Shown: in pieces, positions 53,082 to 61,369 of the stretch
Numbering within the stretch: position 1 is the stretch's first letter
Layout of the letters: each line of letters begins with the position of its first letter
Source of the DNA: Lachnospiraceae bacterium
GTDB lineage: Bacteria > Bacillota > Clostridia > Lachnospirales > Lachnospiraceae
Direction: 5' to 3'
Length of the DNA: 61,388 nucleotides
Assembly: GCA_015057085.1 (NCBI GenBank)
Contig: SVFB01000098.1
Location: forward strand, 1 to 61,388
Translations under genes and position numbers: made by a program
The notes under the pieces: generated by a model
The model's database searches: none
What the model was told of the DNA's origin: nothing
What the model saw: the letters and a program-made list of their open reading frames with translations, nothing else

Positions 53082-54737
53082 TTACAAAATCTTATCTGTG
53101 GCAAATCGCCGCTCCATATCCTGGCGCAACTGGCCGATTGCCACCTTTCCGCTGGTTGTCATCGGAATCTCATCCAGGAATGCGATATAAGCAGGCACTT
53201 TGTATTTTGCAAGATGCTGACCTACATAACTTTGAATCGCTTCAGCCTCAATCGTCTGCCCCTTCTTTAATACCACAGCCGCTGCAATCTCCTGCTGCAG
53301 TACCGGATGCGGAATGCCCACCAGTTTCACCTGTTTGATTTGCGGCAATTCCAAAATGCATTCTTCGATTTCGCCCGGCGAGATATTCTCTCCGCCTCGG
53401 ATGATGATATCCTTCATGCGACCAAGCACATGAATATGGCCTTTTTCATCAAAGAATCCCTGATCTCCGGTATGAAGCCATCCGTCTGCCTGTAATGTCT
53501 CTGCAGTCGCATTCGGACGCTTGTAATAGCCTTTCATTACCAGATAACCTCGAATCATGATTTCGCCCATGACTGAGTGCTCTTTTCCCAGGAATCGACC
53601 TTTCTCCACAAGCATATGAATGTTTCCCTCTTTGTCCAGGATTCCTGCATCCACTTCCGGAATGATAAATCCGGCATTATCCGCCTTATCCTCTATGGAC
53701 TCGTCGTAATCCGAGAAGGATACGCCCGGTGAAGTCTCTGTCTGTCCGTAGGACATCAGCAAATGTTTCATCTTTAGCTTCTCGCAAATCCTTTTGTAAT
53801 CAAGCACGGTAATGGCCGAACCTGCGATGATGCCACTCTTTAGATTTGAAATATCATATTCATCAAAATGATGATTATAAATCATTGCCAAGAACATACT
53901 TGGAACACCATTTAAAACGGTGCATCCATGATTCTGAATTGCATCAAGCGCATCCACTGTGCGATAATACTTCATCAAATACAATGTATTTCCCGCAACA
54001 AGCGAACCCAAAAGAGAACTTGTCATACCAAAGCAATGAAACAGCGGAACCATGACACAAGTCTTATCCGTCTTGTCCCAATGCATACTTGCCACTGTCG
54101 CACGTGCGCAATTCACCAGATTATAATGGGTCAGCAACACGCCCTTTGGAACTGCTGTAGTGCCCGAGGTAAATAGCATACAAGCCACATCATGAGGCTT
54201 CGGAATCGACTTTAAATATTCGATTCTCTCATAATCGGCTGCAGTCAAAGCCTTTGCCCCATCAATCATAAAGCGAACCGCATCATCCATTTCGATTGGG
54301 ATGGTTTGCTTGAGATATGGATGCTCCAACAAATCCAAATTGTCGATAATTTCATTTAAACTTTGATTCTTAAAGGTTTCACCATAAAATAAAAACTCAA
54401 TTTCTGCATAAGAAAGGACTCTGTAAAGTTCATCCGCCAAATAGCCGGGATTGACCAGGATTGCGGTTGCACCGATCTTTTGGAGTCCAATATATACAAT
54501 AACCCATTGCAAATGATTTCCACACCAAAGCGCACATTTCGTACCCGAATGAATTCCGAAATAATCAAATCGCTTAACCAACCAATCCGAAAGCAAATCC
54601 ATTTCGGCCCATGTGATTGTCTCATCGCCGAATTCAATCGCAATTGCATTTGGTGTTTCCGCCACACGCTTTGCAAATAATTCTCCAATGGTCATCTCTT
54701 CTGGTATAAAATTTTCAAAAAGAAGCTTGTTTACCAT
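53082..54737 (-). CDS. AMP-forming acyl-CoA ligase
   Basis: 551 aa of the ANL family. P-loop TSGTTAVPKG, YGQTETSP, TGDQGFFDEKGHIHVLGRMKD hinge, and C-terminal TTSGKV with the catalytic Lys. It activates a carboxylic acid to its CoA thioester using ATP. Order ligase-dehydrogenase-EtfB-EtfA matches carBCDE of caffeate respiration, but medium-chain, bile-acid or other acids are possible. It has its own promoter and a palindromic operator (54779-54790) shared with the dehydratase operon. Confidence 0.9.
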   Translation of the reverse strand: MVNKLLFENFIPEEMTIGELFAKRVAETPNAIAIEFGDETITWAEMDLLSDWLVKRFDYFGIHSGTKCALWCGNHLQWVIVYIGLQKIGATAILVNPGYLADELYRVLSYAEIEFLFYGETFKNQSLNEIIDNLDLLEHPYLKQTIPIEMDDAVRFMIDGAKALTAADYERIEYLKSIPKPHDVACMLFTSGTTAVPKGVLLTHYNLVNCARATVASMHWDKTDKTCVMVPLFHCFGMTSSLLGSLVAGNTLYLMKYYRTVDALDAIQNHGCTVLNGVPSMFLAMIYNHHFDEYDISNLKSGIIAGSAITVLDYKRICEKLKMKHLLMSYGQTETSPGVSFSDYDESIEDKADNAGFIIPEVDAGILDKEGNIHMLVEKGRFLGKEHSVMGEIMIRGYLVMKGYYKRPNATAETLQADGWLHTGDQGFFDEKGHIHVLGRMKDIIIRGGENISPGEIEECILELPQIKQVKLVGIPHPVLQQEIAAAVVLKKGQTIEAEAIQSYVGQHLAKYKVPAYIAFLDEIPMTTSGKVAIGQLRQDMERRFATDKIL

Positions 54738-54778
54738 ATCTTATATGACCCTTCTTAAATCTCAGCATTTCTTGTCAA

Positions 54779-54790
54779 CTTGTCGACAAG
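54779..54790. promoter_or_regulatory. Palindromic operator at the ligase promoter
   Basis: CTTGTCGACAAG, perfect 12-bp palindrome starting 11 nt downstream of the -10 box, extended as TTGTCAACTTGTCGACAAG. The same palindrome lies at 61102-61113. Position after the promoter suggests a repressor. Confidence 0.68.
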
Positions 54791-54801
54791 AAATCAATTC
54801 T

Positions 54802-54830
54802 ATTTTATATTCTTTCTCCAGATTTGTAAA
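54802..54830 (-). promoter_or_regulatory. Promoter of the ligase-acd-etfBA unit
   Basis: TTTACA (-35, 54825-54830), 17-bp spacer, TAAAAT (-10, 54802-54807) on the minus strand. Confidence 0.6.
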
Positions 54831-54844
54831 GTGGTTTATAAATG

Positions 54845-54880
54845 AAAAGCGTGCCTCCTCGCTAGAAAAGACACGCTTTT
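54845..54880 (-). terminator. Terminator after the MFS gene at 54918
   Basis: AAAAGCGTG/CACGCTTTT stem; works in the minus direction and leaves the ligase unit to its own promoter. Confidence 0.8.
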
Positions 54881-54917
54881 ATATTATAAATTTTTCATAC
54901 CCCTTCAGGGATTCCCA

Positions 54918-56294
54918 TTATTTACGTCCCTCAAGAGCGTCATCCAATGGTTTACCTGCTTCTTTACGATATTTATCATCCTGCTTCTTAACGTTGCTTG
55001 CAGAGAAGCAAACCATTAAGATTGTTCCGACTACACCAAGAATACCTACAAAGATAAATACTCCGACAGGATTCTTGTTTGTAGCAGATAAAATAAATGT
55101 TACAGTTACCGCTGCTAAAGCATTGAAAATGTTAGAAAGTGGATTTAAACAAGCAAATACACTCTGGAAGTCTTCTCTTCTCCAATACTGTGCTGCAACA
55201 GATACAGTATAATTTGAAGAAGCACCCATTGACATTGCAATGAATACCATTGCGATGATGGTCAATACTCCGAGACCTTCTTTGTTTGTGCTTGCAATTG
55301 CTCCAAGAACACCTGCAATAATCATCAATGCAGTTGCAATTAACATAGATTTCTTTGTACCGAATGCGGTATCGAGAACTCCAAGCAACCAGCTTCCGAT
55401 TGCTCCGAAGATTGCAACGATCATCATGATAACCTTATAATCAAGTTTTGGGAAGAAACCAATGATATCATTTGAACGAGTCATTGTTCCGATGGCAGCC
55501 ATCAAAATCAATCCGCAAGTGATTGATGCAAACCAGAAATCACGGCTGGTAAAGCAATGAGAGGTATGCCATACTGTGGTCTTCTTGTTTTCGATTTCTT
55601 CTTCCATCATCTTCTTAGCGATTTCAGGAGTCAGATCTTTGTCATTATCTCTGTAAGCACCAACCTGCTCCGGATAATCTGTAATTCCAACTAAGAATAA
55701 AATATATCCGATTGCACAGATGATAATAAATGGTAAAAATGCCTGGAATGCTGAAGGTGGATTGCCCTTTTCCAACGGAGACATTGCAACAGCTGCAAAG
55801 AATCCGATTACACCATTACATACAGGATAAGCAATGGTAGAGATTCCCATGATTGTTCCCTTACGAGTCGGGAACCACTGTCCTGCGATAATACTTAAGA
55901 AGAACAAAGCATACATAGTTGAGCAAACATTCACTACCAAGTAAGCTGCATACCAAAGATATGGCACAGTTACTTCCGGACCGTCCTGGCGCATTTCGAT
56001 TGGACAAGCTGCAACAATAATTGCTGCAACTAAAGCGATGGCTCCGACTACTGCTGCCACTCTCTTAATGCTCTTGATGCGTCCGATAAAGGTTGAAATA
56101 ATGATCTGCAGTACAATACCGATGAAGGTACCGATTGACATAATCGGAGCTACCGCAGTATCTCCGCCGTAACAATCTGCAAGAATGTTAAGCGGGAAGT
56201 TGGTAAATACCTGGAACATCATAAAACTGGTGAACAAAACCAAGATGAGCAACCAGCCACGTGCTCCAAATCCTTTTACTTTTGTGTTTTCCAT
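54918..56294 (-). CDS. MFS transporter of the dehydratase cluster
   Basis: 458 aa, 12 membrane helices, with a cytosolic loop between the halves rich in charged residues (PEIAKKMMEEEIENKKTT). GIVLQIIISTFIGRIKSIKR resembles the MFS motif A region. Lies between the activator and ligase genes with its own promoter and terminator, so it likely carries the hydroxy or enoic acid substrate, or its reduced product. Exact substrate unknown. Confidence 0.85.
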   Translation of the reverse strand: MENTKVKGFGARGWLLILVLFTSFMMFQVFTNFPLNILADCYGGDTAVAPIMSIGTFIGIVLQIIISTFIGRIKSIKRVAAVVGAIALVAAIIVAACPIEMRQDGPEVTVPYLWYAAYLVVNVCSTMYALFFLSIIAGQWFPTRKGTIMGISTIAYPVCNGVIGFFAAVAMSPLEKGNPPSAFQAFLPFIIICAIGYILFLVGITDYPEQVGAYRDNDKDLTPEIAKKMMEEEIENKKTTVWHTSHCFTSRDFWFASITCGLILMAAIGTMTRSNDIIGFFPKLDYKVIMMIVAIFGAIGSWLLGVLDTAFGTKKSMLIATALMIIAGVLGAIASTNKEGLGVLTIIAMVFIAMSMGASSNYTVSVAAQYWRREDFQSVFACLNPLSNIFNALAAVTVTFILSATNKNPVGVFIFVGILGVVGTILMVCFSASNVKKQDDKYRKEAGKPLDDALEGRK

Positions 56295-56373
56295 AGAAAC
56301 CCTCCATAAATAAATTAGTAAAATCTTTGTGAAAAATGTCTACAGTTTTCTGATTTCATCATCCACATAAGTA

Positions 56374-56402
56374 ATTTTACACCAAACCATAGTTGTATAC
56401 AA
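56374..56402 (-). promoter_or_regulatory. Promoter of the MFS gene at 54918
   Basis: TTGTAT (-35, 56397-56402), 17-bp spacer, TAAAAT (-10, 56374-56379) on the minus strand. Confidence 0.55.
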
Positions 56403-56429
56403 GTTTTGGTTCAAACTTTTTACCAAAAC
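56403..56429. promoter_or_regulatory. Inverted repeat next to the MFS promoter
   Basis: GTTTTGGT-N11-ACCAAAAC, perfect 8-bp arms directly abutting the -35 box. Candidate operator, different from the CTTGTCGACAAG palindrome. The rest of the 285-bp gap (56295-56579) shows only the terminator at 56512-56544. Confidence 0.5.
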
Positions 56430-56511
56430 CACCACATTTTGTACAGTTTGAATTAAACACTTTTCACAAAATAGTACTTAATACTCATTTGTTTTCGCGT
56501 TTCCAAATAAA

Positions 56512-56544
56512 AAATGGACATTTTTTCTATAAAAATGTCCATTT
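56512..56544 (-). terminator. Terminator after the dehydratase activator gene
   Basis: 14-bp stem AAATGGACATTTTT/AAAAATGTCCATTT, 5-nt loop, followed by TTTATTT on the minus strand. Confidence 0.88.
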
Positions 56545-56579
56545 CTCTTTAGTCATTAAATAACCAAAAGGTTACTCCA

Positions 56580-57353
56580 TTAATTATTTTTTTCAAAAGC
56601 TGCAATCGCTGCACCCAAAGCGCCCATATACTGTGCGTATTTTACTTCCAGCACCGGAGTTCCCAATTCCTTGGCCAATGCTTCTCTTACGCCTCCGTTT
56701 TGTGCCACGCCTCCGCTCATGCAAACCACATCTTTGATTCCGGCGCGCTTTGCAAGAGCCGCTGTACGGCTGGCTACAGAGTTACAAATTCCTGCGACCA
56801 GATTTGAAAGGTCTACATTTTTTGACAATTGTGAAATCACTTCAGATTCCGCAAATACGGTACAGGTACTTGATATTTTAACCGGCTCCTCTGCTCGCAG
56901 CGCATAATTTTCCAGATCCGATACAGGCATCTGAAGCAAACCGGCCATAACATCCAGAAATCTTCCTGTCCCCGCAGCACATTTATCATTCATTACGAAA
57001 TTGGCGATTGTTCCTCTTTCGCTTAACTGAATCACTTTTGCATCCTGACCTCCGATATCGATAATGGTTCGACACTCCGGATTCATAAAATGAACGCCTT
57101 TTGCATGACAGCTTAATTCGCTCATTTCCGCATCCGCTTCTGCATAAGTATTGCGTCCGTAACCGGTTGCTACGGTATAGTCTATCTGCTCTTTTGTAAG
57201 TCCGGCTTTCGTAAGCACTTCCGCATATGCACGCGAAGGGCCGTCTGTTCCGGTTCCTGCCTGTACTAAAGACATGGCAATGATTTCGGAACCGTCTTTA
57301 AGAATCACGCACTTTGAAGTAGTAGATCCGATATCTATGCCCAAAGTATACAT
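56580..57353 (-). CDS. 2-hydroxyacyl-CoA dehydratase activator (ATP-dependent reductase, HadI-type)
   Basis: 257 aa ASKHA-fold ATPase: YTLGIDIGSTTSK (phosphate 1), DIGGQDAK (phosphate 2), SGGVAQN (adenosine). Cysteines in NDKCAAGTGRF and SSTCTVF are the two that hold a [4Fe-4S] cluster between subunits of the dimer. It injects one high-energy electron into the dehydratase per activation. ATG 57353 with AAGGAG upstream is chosen over an in-frame TTG that covers the ribosome site. Oxygen sensitive by family. Confidence 0.94.
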   Translation of the reverse strand: MYTLGIDIGSTTSKCVILKDGSEIIAMSLVQAGTGTDGPSRAYAEVLTKAGLTKEQIDYTVATGYGRNTYAEADAEMSELSCHAKGVHFMNPECRTIIDIGGQDAKVIQLSERGTIANFVMNDKCAAGTGRFLDVMAGLLQMPVSDLENYALRAEEPVKISSTCTVFAESEVISQLSKNVDLSNLVAGICNSVASRTAALAKRAGIKDVVCMSGGVAQNGGVREALAKELGTPVLEVKYAQYMGALGAAIAAFEKNN

Positions 57354-57371
57354 AAAACTCTCCTTCAACTA

Positions 57372-58610
57372 TTATCCGATTCTGGTTACGTCAGTTGCCT
57401 CTCCTGCTGCAATCATTGCATCAATCTGGGCATCGCTGTATCCAAGTGAAGCCAATACGCTTCTGGTATCCTCACCGAGGAAATGACCTCTCTCATAGGC
57501 CGGCTGCTCTGTATCTGTAAAGATGACAGGTGTACGAACCATGGTTCTCTCATTTCCGTTCGGGAAGGTAACTTTTGTTAAGCAATCAGCGCCCCATGCC
57601 TGAGGATCTTCCAATACCTGATTCCAGGTCTGACAAACAGCATACGGAAGATCTGCATCATCCATTCTCTTGCAGAATTCTTCGCAGGTATATTTCTTTA
57701 CTTCATCGCTGATAATTTCATAAAACTCATCAAGGTTGGACTGCAGCGCAGTCTGAGGATAAAAGCGTGGATCTCCAATCAAATCTTCTCTTTCAATTAC
57801 AGGCATGAAGCGATCATAAAGCGCATCATACTGTGGAAGCGAAATCATAACCCACTTGTCGTCCTTTGTCTTACGCGGTACCTGGAACTGGTTTGGAATA
57901 TGCTTCTGGCTGATAGGCCACTGTGTGGATGAATCGCCATACTGATTGCACTGTAAATACAATCCGATATCCCAAATTGCGGAATGGAACAAGGATACTG
58001 TTACCTGGTCTCCTTTTCCGGTCTCTCTTGCTCTGTATAAAGCGGCCAAAATACCTGCGGCAAGATACATACCAACCTGGTGATCGCCGAATCCGGCAAC
58101 CGGAGTCATCGGCATTGCATCTACATCATACATAGTTCCCATTACACCACCACGTGCAAAGAATGCGGTATAATCAAATCCCGGAAGATCTTTGTCCGGT
58201 CCCTTTTCACCATATCCGGATACATAACCGAATACCAGCTTTGGATATTTTACTTTTAATGTTTCATAATCAAGGCCTGCTCTCTTTAAGCCGTTGATAC
58301 GGATATTTGTGATAAAAACGTCTGCATCCTCTAACAGTTTTTCCAGGGCTGCCTTTCCGTTTTCAGTCTTGGTATTTAAGGTGATACATTTCTTACCGGT
58401 ATTTTCCAGCGTAAATGATGTATCTTCCTGGTCGCCAAAAGGACGTCCTTCATTGACTGCGGTATAGCGAAGCGGATCTCCCTTCGGAGATTCGATTTTA
58501 ATTACGTCCGCACCTAAGTCCGCAAGGAATCTGCTACAGCAAGGTCCTGCGATAAAGGTTGCAAGTTCTACTACTTTTACACCCTCAAGTGGTTTCTTTA
58601 AATTTGCCAT
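57372..58610 (-). CDS. Family III CoA transferase
   Basis: 412 aa. ELATFIAGPCCSRFLADLGA and the catalytic Asp in GFDYTAFFARGG identify a type III (CaiB/BaiF, HadA/FldA-like) transferase that moves CoA between acids without ATP. Its place between the dehydratase genes and activator matches HadA of Clostridioides difficile and FldA of C. sporogenes, which load the 2-hydroxy acid with CoA taken from the reduced or enoyl product. Confidence 0.93.
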   Translation of the reverse strand: MANLKKPLEGVKVVELATFIAGPCCSRFLADLGADVIKIESPKGDPLRYTAVNEGRPFGDQEDTSFTLENTGKKCITLNTKTENGKAALEKLLEDADVFITNIRINGLKRAGLDYETLKVKYPKLVFGYVSGYGEKGPDKDLPGFDYTAFFARGGVMGTMYDVDAMPMTPVAGFGDHQVGMYLAAGILAALYRARETGKGDQVTVSLFHSAIWDIGLYLQCNQYGDSSTQWPISQKHIPNQFQVPRKTKDDKWVMISLPQYDALYDRFMPVIEREDLIGDPRFYPQTALQSNLDEFYEIISDEVKKYTCEEFCKRMDDADLPYAVCQTWNQVLEDPQAWGADCLTKVTFPNGNERTMVRTPVIFTDTEQPAYERGHFLGEDTRSVLASLGYSDAQIDAMIAAGEATDVTRIG

Positions 58611-58673
58611 TTTTTTATCCTTTCTGTTTAATCTAATCTAAATCTGACTCAAAATCCATTCCTTACTCACTGA

Positions 58674-59786
58674 TTATAAAATATCGGAGAAGGTCTCGAT
58701 CATGGTACGCGCCTGCTCATAATTTTGCATCTGTCTGTCGATTTCAATGACGATACACGGAATACCGGCTTCGTCACAAGCATTCTTAATCATTGGATTA
58801 TCAAACTCTTCCGGATCACAGAATTTGGTCAATACCAATATCACACCATCTGCATGAAGACGCTTTGCCTCTGCAGGAATCATCTTTACACGCTTCTTAT
58901 CTACATCATAAAGTAAGGAGCAATAGTCCATCGCGCTGAACTTTTCTGCCAATGCATCCACATTGGTGGTAGAAGTCTTGCAGTCTGTGCGATACTGTCT
59001 TTCGAAGGCAAATACGTCATCTCCTACGATCTGAAGATTCATATCGTCGAAGATTTCGTTTAATCCCGGTGCATCTGCCAAAATTCCTGAGATATAGATT
59101 CTCTTCTTTGCCTTTCCAGGTGCATCCTGCTTTAAGGAAGCGATTAATTCGCGAACCATCTCGGAATGCTCTTCCTTTAACATAAATCCTGCGCTCTTGA
59201 AAACATCGCTTCTCTGCTGTGCCGTAATCTCCGGATGCTCGGCACAAAGTGAAGAGAATTCTCTCATCAATGCGTTATGCTCATTATAAATGCGAATAGA
59301 TTCCGCAGCTTTTTCATCATCATATGAAAGTCCGGTTGCAGCTTCGACTTCTGAAATCACACGCTCATATCCGGCTTTTGTGAATTCCTTTCCGAAATCC
59401 GGTTTGCGATTCTGCGGATAAGTCATAGGAATAAATGGAATGGATGGCACTGCATATTTCCAGTTCTGTCCGATACATTTTAAGCTATCGCATAAGCTTG
59501 GAATTACGATTGCACTGCAACCCTCGTATGTTCCATTCATTCCCTGCTCTAACATGGTCTGTAAAATTGAGCAGATAAATGCCGGAAAATACTGCTTTGC
59601 ATCATTTACCTGAATGTCTCCGCCGTAGGTAGTAAATGGAACTGCTCCCATAGAATGAATCAATTCTTCCGGTGTGTAATAAGTAACAAGTACAATCTTC
59701 TTACCCGCATCAAGATATTTCTTTTTCTGTGCAGCCGGATTGCTTGCTACTGCATGAAATTTTTCTAAAATCTGTGCTGTACTCAT
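58674..59786 (-). CDS. 2-hydroxyacyl-CoA dehydratase, beta-type subunit
   Basis: 370 aa. HgdB-like fold; conserved cysteines in FICSILQ, SLCDSLKC and TKFCDPEEF are candidates for the [4Fe-4S] ligands. It forms a heterodimer with the larger subunit encoded 1 nt upstream and removes water from (R)-2-hydroxyacyl-CoA through a ketyl radical. Resembles both HadC and lactoyl-CoA dehydratase subunits; the acid it uses cannot be decided from the sequence. Confidence 0.92.
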   Translation of the reverse strand: MSTAQILEKFHAVASNPAAQKKKYLDAGKKIVLVTYYTPEELIHSMGAVPFTTYGGDIQVNDAKQYFPAFICSILQTMLEQGMNGTYEGCSAIVIPSLCDSLKCIGQNWKYAVPSIPFIPMTYPQNRKPDFGKEFTKAGYERVISEVEAATGLSYDDEKAAESIRIYNEHNALMREFSSLCAEHPEITAQQRSDVFKSAGFMLKEEHSEMVRELIASLKQDAPGKAKKRIYISGILADAPGLNEIFDDMNLQIVGDDVFAFERQYRTDCKTSTTNVDALAEKFSAMDYCSLLYDVDKKRVKMIPAEAKRLHADGVILVLTKFCDPEEFDNPMIKNACDEAGIPCIVIEIDRQMQNYEQARTMIETFSDIL

Positions 59787-59787
59787 A

Positions 59788-61026
59788 TTATCTTGCCCCC
59801 TTATTCTCTTCCATAATTTCCATCAATCCCTGCACACGTGTATCATACTGTGCTTCAGAGAAGTTACGTGGATCGGCCTGATCGCCATCGAAGCTGACAA
59901 CCGGCACTCCAACCTCTTCGCCAATCTGGCGGCTCATTTCATACATAAATCCTGACCAGAGTTTGCATGAACGGTTGGTATGAACAAGTAAGCCTTCAAT
60001 ATGATTATCTTTACCGAGCTTCACACGCTTGTCGCGGGCATGCTCTAAGTTAATTGCATTCGGAACGTTGCAATAAGCGCGAACCATTCCATCAAAATCG
60101 TCATAAATAAATCCAAAAGCAGCTGCATAAATGGTGGTGACCATGTTGATTCCACGGCTCTTTAATCCGGTGGATGTCACACGAAGCCATGGCCAGCAGG
60201 CGATTCCTTCGAACATGATTCTGTATTTTTCTTCTGTTCTAAAGGTGGATTCTCCCTTAATATGGTTCTCTTCATATTCTTTCTCTAAGAGTTCCATTGC
60301 TTCTGCAGCTTCTTTCTTGCCGCGGGCTGTTACCATAACTGCCATATGATTCAATAAATCAAAGCCATTAAATGGTGATGGCTCATAATGTGCCTTCTCG
60401 GTTGCACGCAACCATGCACGTGAGCTTCTTCCGGAATATTCCATAATCTCTTTGAATCGCTCTTCGGTCCATTTTTTACCGGTGAATTTCTCCAAGCTGT
60501 GAATCACTTCCCAGAACTGTGCACGCACATAGGCAAGCTCTGCATCGGACACTTCATAATCCGGGTTGAACGGAATATCGATGACAAACATTGGAATATT
60601 TAATTCTTTTGAAAGGTTCTCGTACCATTTAATCATGCAGTTACAAATATTGTTACAGCATAATAAATAATCCGGCATCGGCATCTCCTGACCGCCATTG
60701 GAATTTTTTACCTTTGCATAGGCTAGAGAAATACGGGCATAGGCACAGAGGTCATTGGAATAGCCATCATTCTCGCTGATTTGGCACATCTCCTCTCCAT
60801 GTCCTCTTGCTGCGATTGCTGCTGCCTGGTTTTCAGGATAAACAACATATAAACCTAATGTTTCCGGAATTTCCACAGGGAAATTACTGGAGCACCATCC
60901 CACAAGCTCTCCTCTTTCCTTTGCTTCTGCAGCATCTGAATAAGCTTTTGCAGCAATCTGATTCAACTTATACTTTGCAGAGTTCGGATCAAGCGGTCTG
61001 CGTGGTTTCTTTACTTCTTCAGCCAT
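59788..61026 (-). CDS. 2-hydroxyacyl-CoA dehydratase, alpha-type subunit
   Basis: 412 aa. LYVVYPENQAAAIAARGHGEEM, LLCCNNICNCMIKWYENLS (cluster cysteines), EEKYRIMFEGIACWPW, NRSCKLWS and DGDQADPRNFSEAQYDTR closely follow HadB/FldB-type subunits. First gene of the unit dehydratase alpha-beta, CoA transferase, activator. Promoter TCGACA-17-TAAAAT with a palindrome over its -35 region. Unlike had and fld clusters, no (R)-2-hydroxy-acid dehydrogenase gene is adjacent in the window. Confidence 0.94.
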   Translation of the reverse strand: MAEEVKKPRRPLDPNSAKYKLNQIAAKAYSDAAEAKERGELVGWCSSNFPVEIPETLGLYVVYPENQAAAIAARGHGEEMCQISENDGYSNDLCAYARISLAYAKVKNSNGGQEMPMPDYLLCCNNICNCMIKWYENLSKELNIPMFVIDIPFNPDYEVSDAELAYVRAQFWEVIHSLEKFTGKKWTEERFKEIMEYSGRSSRAWLRATEKAHYEPSPFNGFDLLNHMAVMVTARGKKEAAEAMELLEKEYEENHIKGESTFRTEEKYRIMFEGIACWPWLRVTSTGLKSRGINMVTTIYAAAFGFIYDDFDGMVRAYCNVPNAINLEHARDKRVKLGKDNHIEGLLVHTNRSCKLWSGFMYEMSRQIGEEVGVPVVSFDGDQADPRNFSEAQYDTRVQGLMEIMEENKGAR

Positions 61027-61080
61027 ATTTTCTCTCCTTTATAAGTATATTCTCTCTCGCATTGTATGCGCGTTACTTTT

Positions 61081-61109
61081 ATTTTACATCGTATTTGTTG
61101 ACTTGTCGA
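61081..61109 (-). promoter_or_regulatory. Promoter of the dehydratase operon
   Basis: TCGACA (-35, 61104-61109), 17-bp spacer, TAAAAT (-10, 61081-61086) on the minus strand; the -35 lies inside the operator palindrome. Confidence 0.58.
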
Positions 61110-61113
61110 CAAG
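61102..61113. promoter_or_regulatory. Palindromic operator at the dehydratase promoter
   Basis: CTTGTCGACAAG, identical to 54779-54790; the 19-nt context TTGTTGACTTGTCGACAAG matches 17 of 19 there. It overlaps the -35, so binding should block transcription. Confidence 0.7.
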
Positions 61114-61273
61114 TTATTTCATTTTTTATTTCGTACACGAGAAAGCATGTTGCTTGCAACCGCACCACCTCCCTCTTTCCACACAAAATCGGGGCTCGCT
61201 GCGCAAATTGCACCAACATGTTTCGCTTCTTCTATTACCGAATTTTTCTTCTCCGGGGTATCCGGGCCGATAT

Positions 61274-61369
61274 AAATATTTTCTAGAAATTCGCATAGCT
61301 AATTTCTAGAAAATATTTGCACTCCGTGCGGGATGCGCACAAGGCGCGGGAATGTCGCAAGCGACATTC
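61274..61369 (+). repeat. Structured interspersed repeat, diverged copy D
   Basis: Same plan as copies B and C with different sequence. P1: AAATATTTTCTAGAAATT/AATTTCTAGAAAATATTT, 18 bp, 9-nt loop (61274-61318). Conserved core CTCCGTGCGGGATGCGCA (61322-61339; B has CTCCGCGAGGATGCGCA). P3 is reduced to GCGC-ACAAG-GCGC. P4: GAATGTCGC-AA-GCGACATTC (61350-61369). It may continue past the window. Confidence 0.7.

Noticed and set aside
54613-55212. 199-codon plus-strand frame crossing the ligase/MFS intergenic region
   Set aside because: It crosses a terminator and promoter and overlaps two well-supported genes on the other strand.
60807-61286. 159-codon plus-strand frame running through the dehydratase gene and its promoter
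   Set aside because: It is antisense to a clear gene, lacks a ribosome site, and its product is low-complexity hydrophobic; the intergenic part is better explained by promoter and operator.
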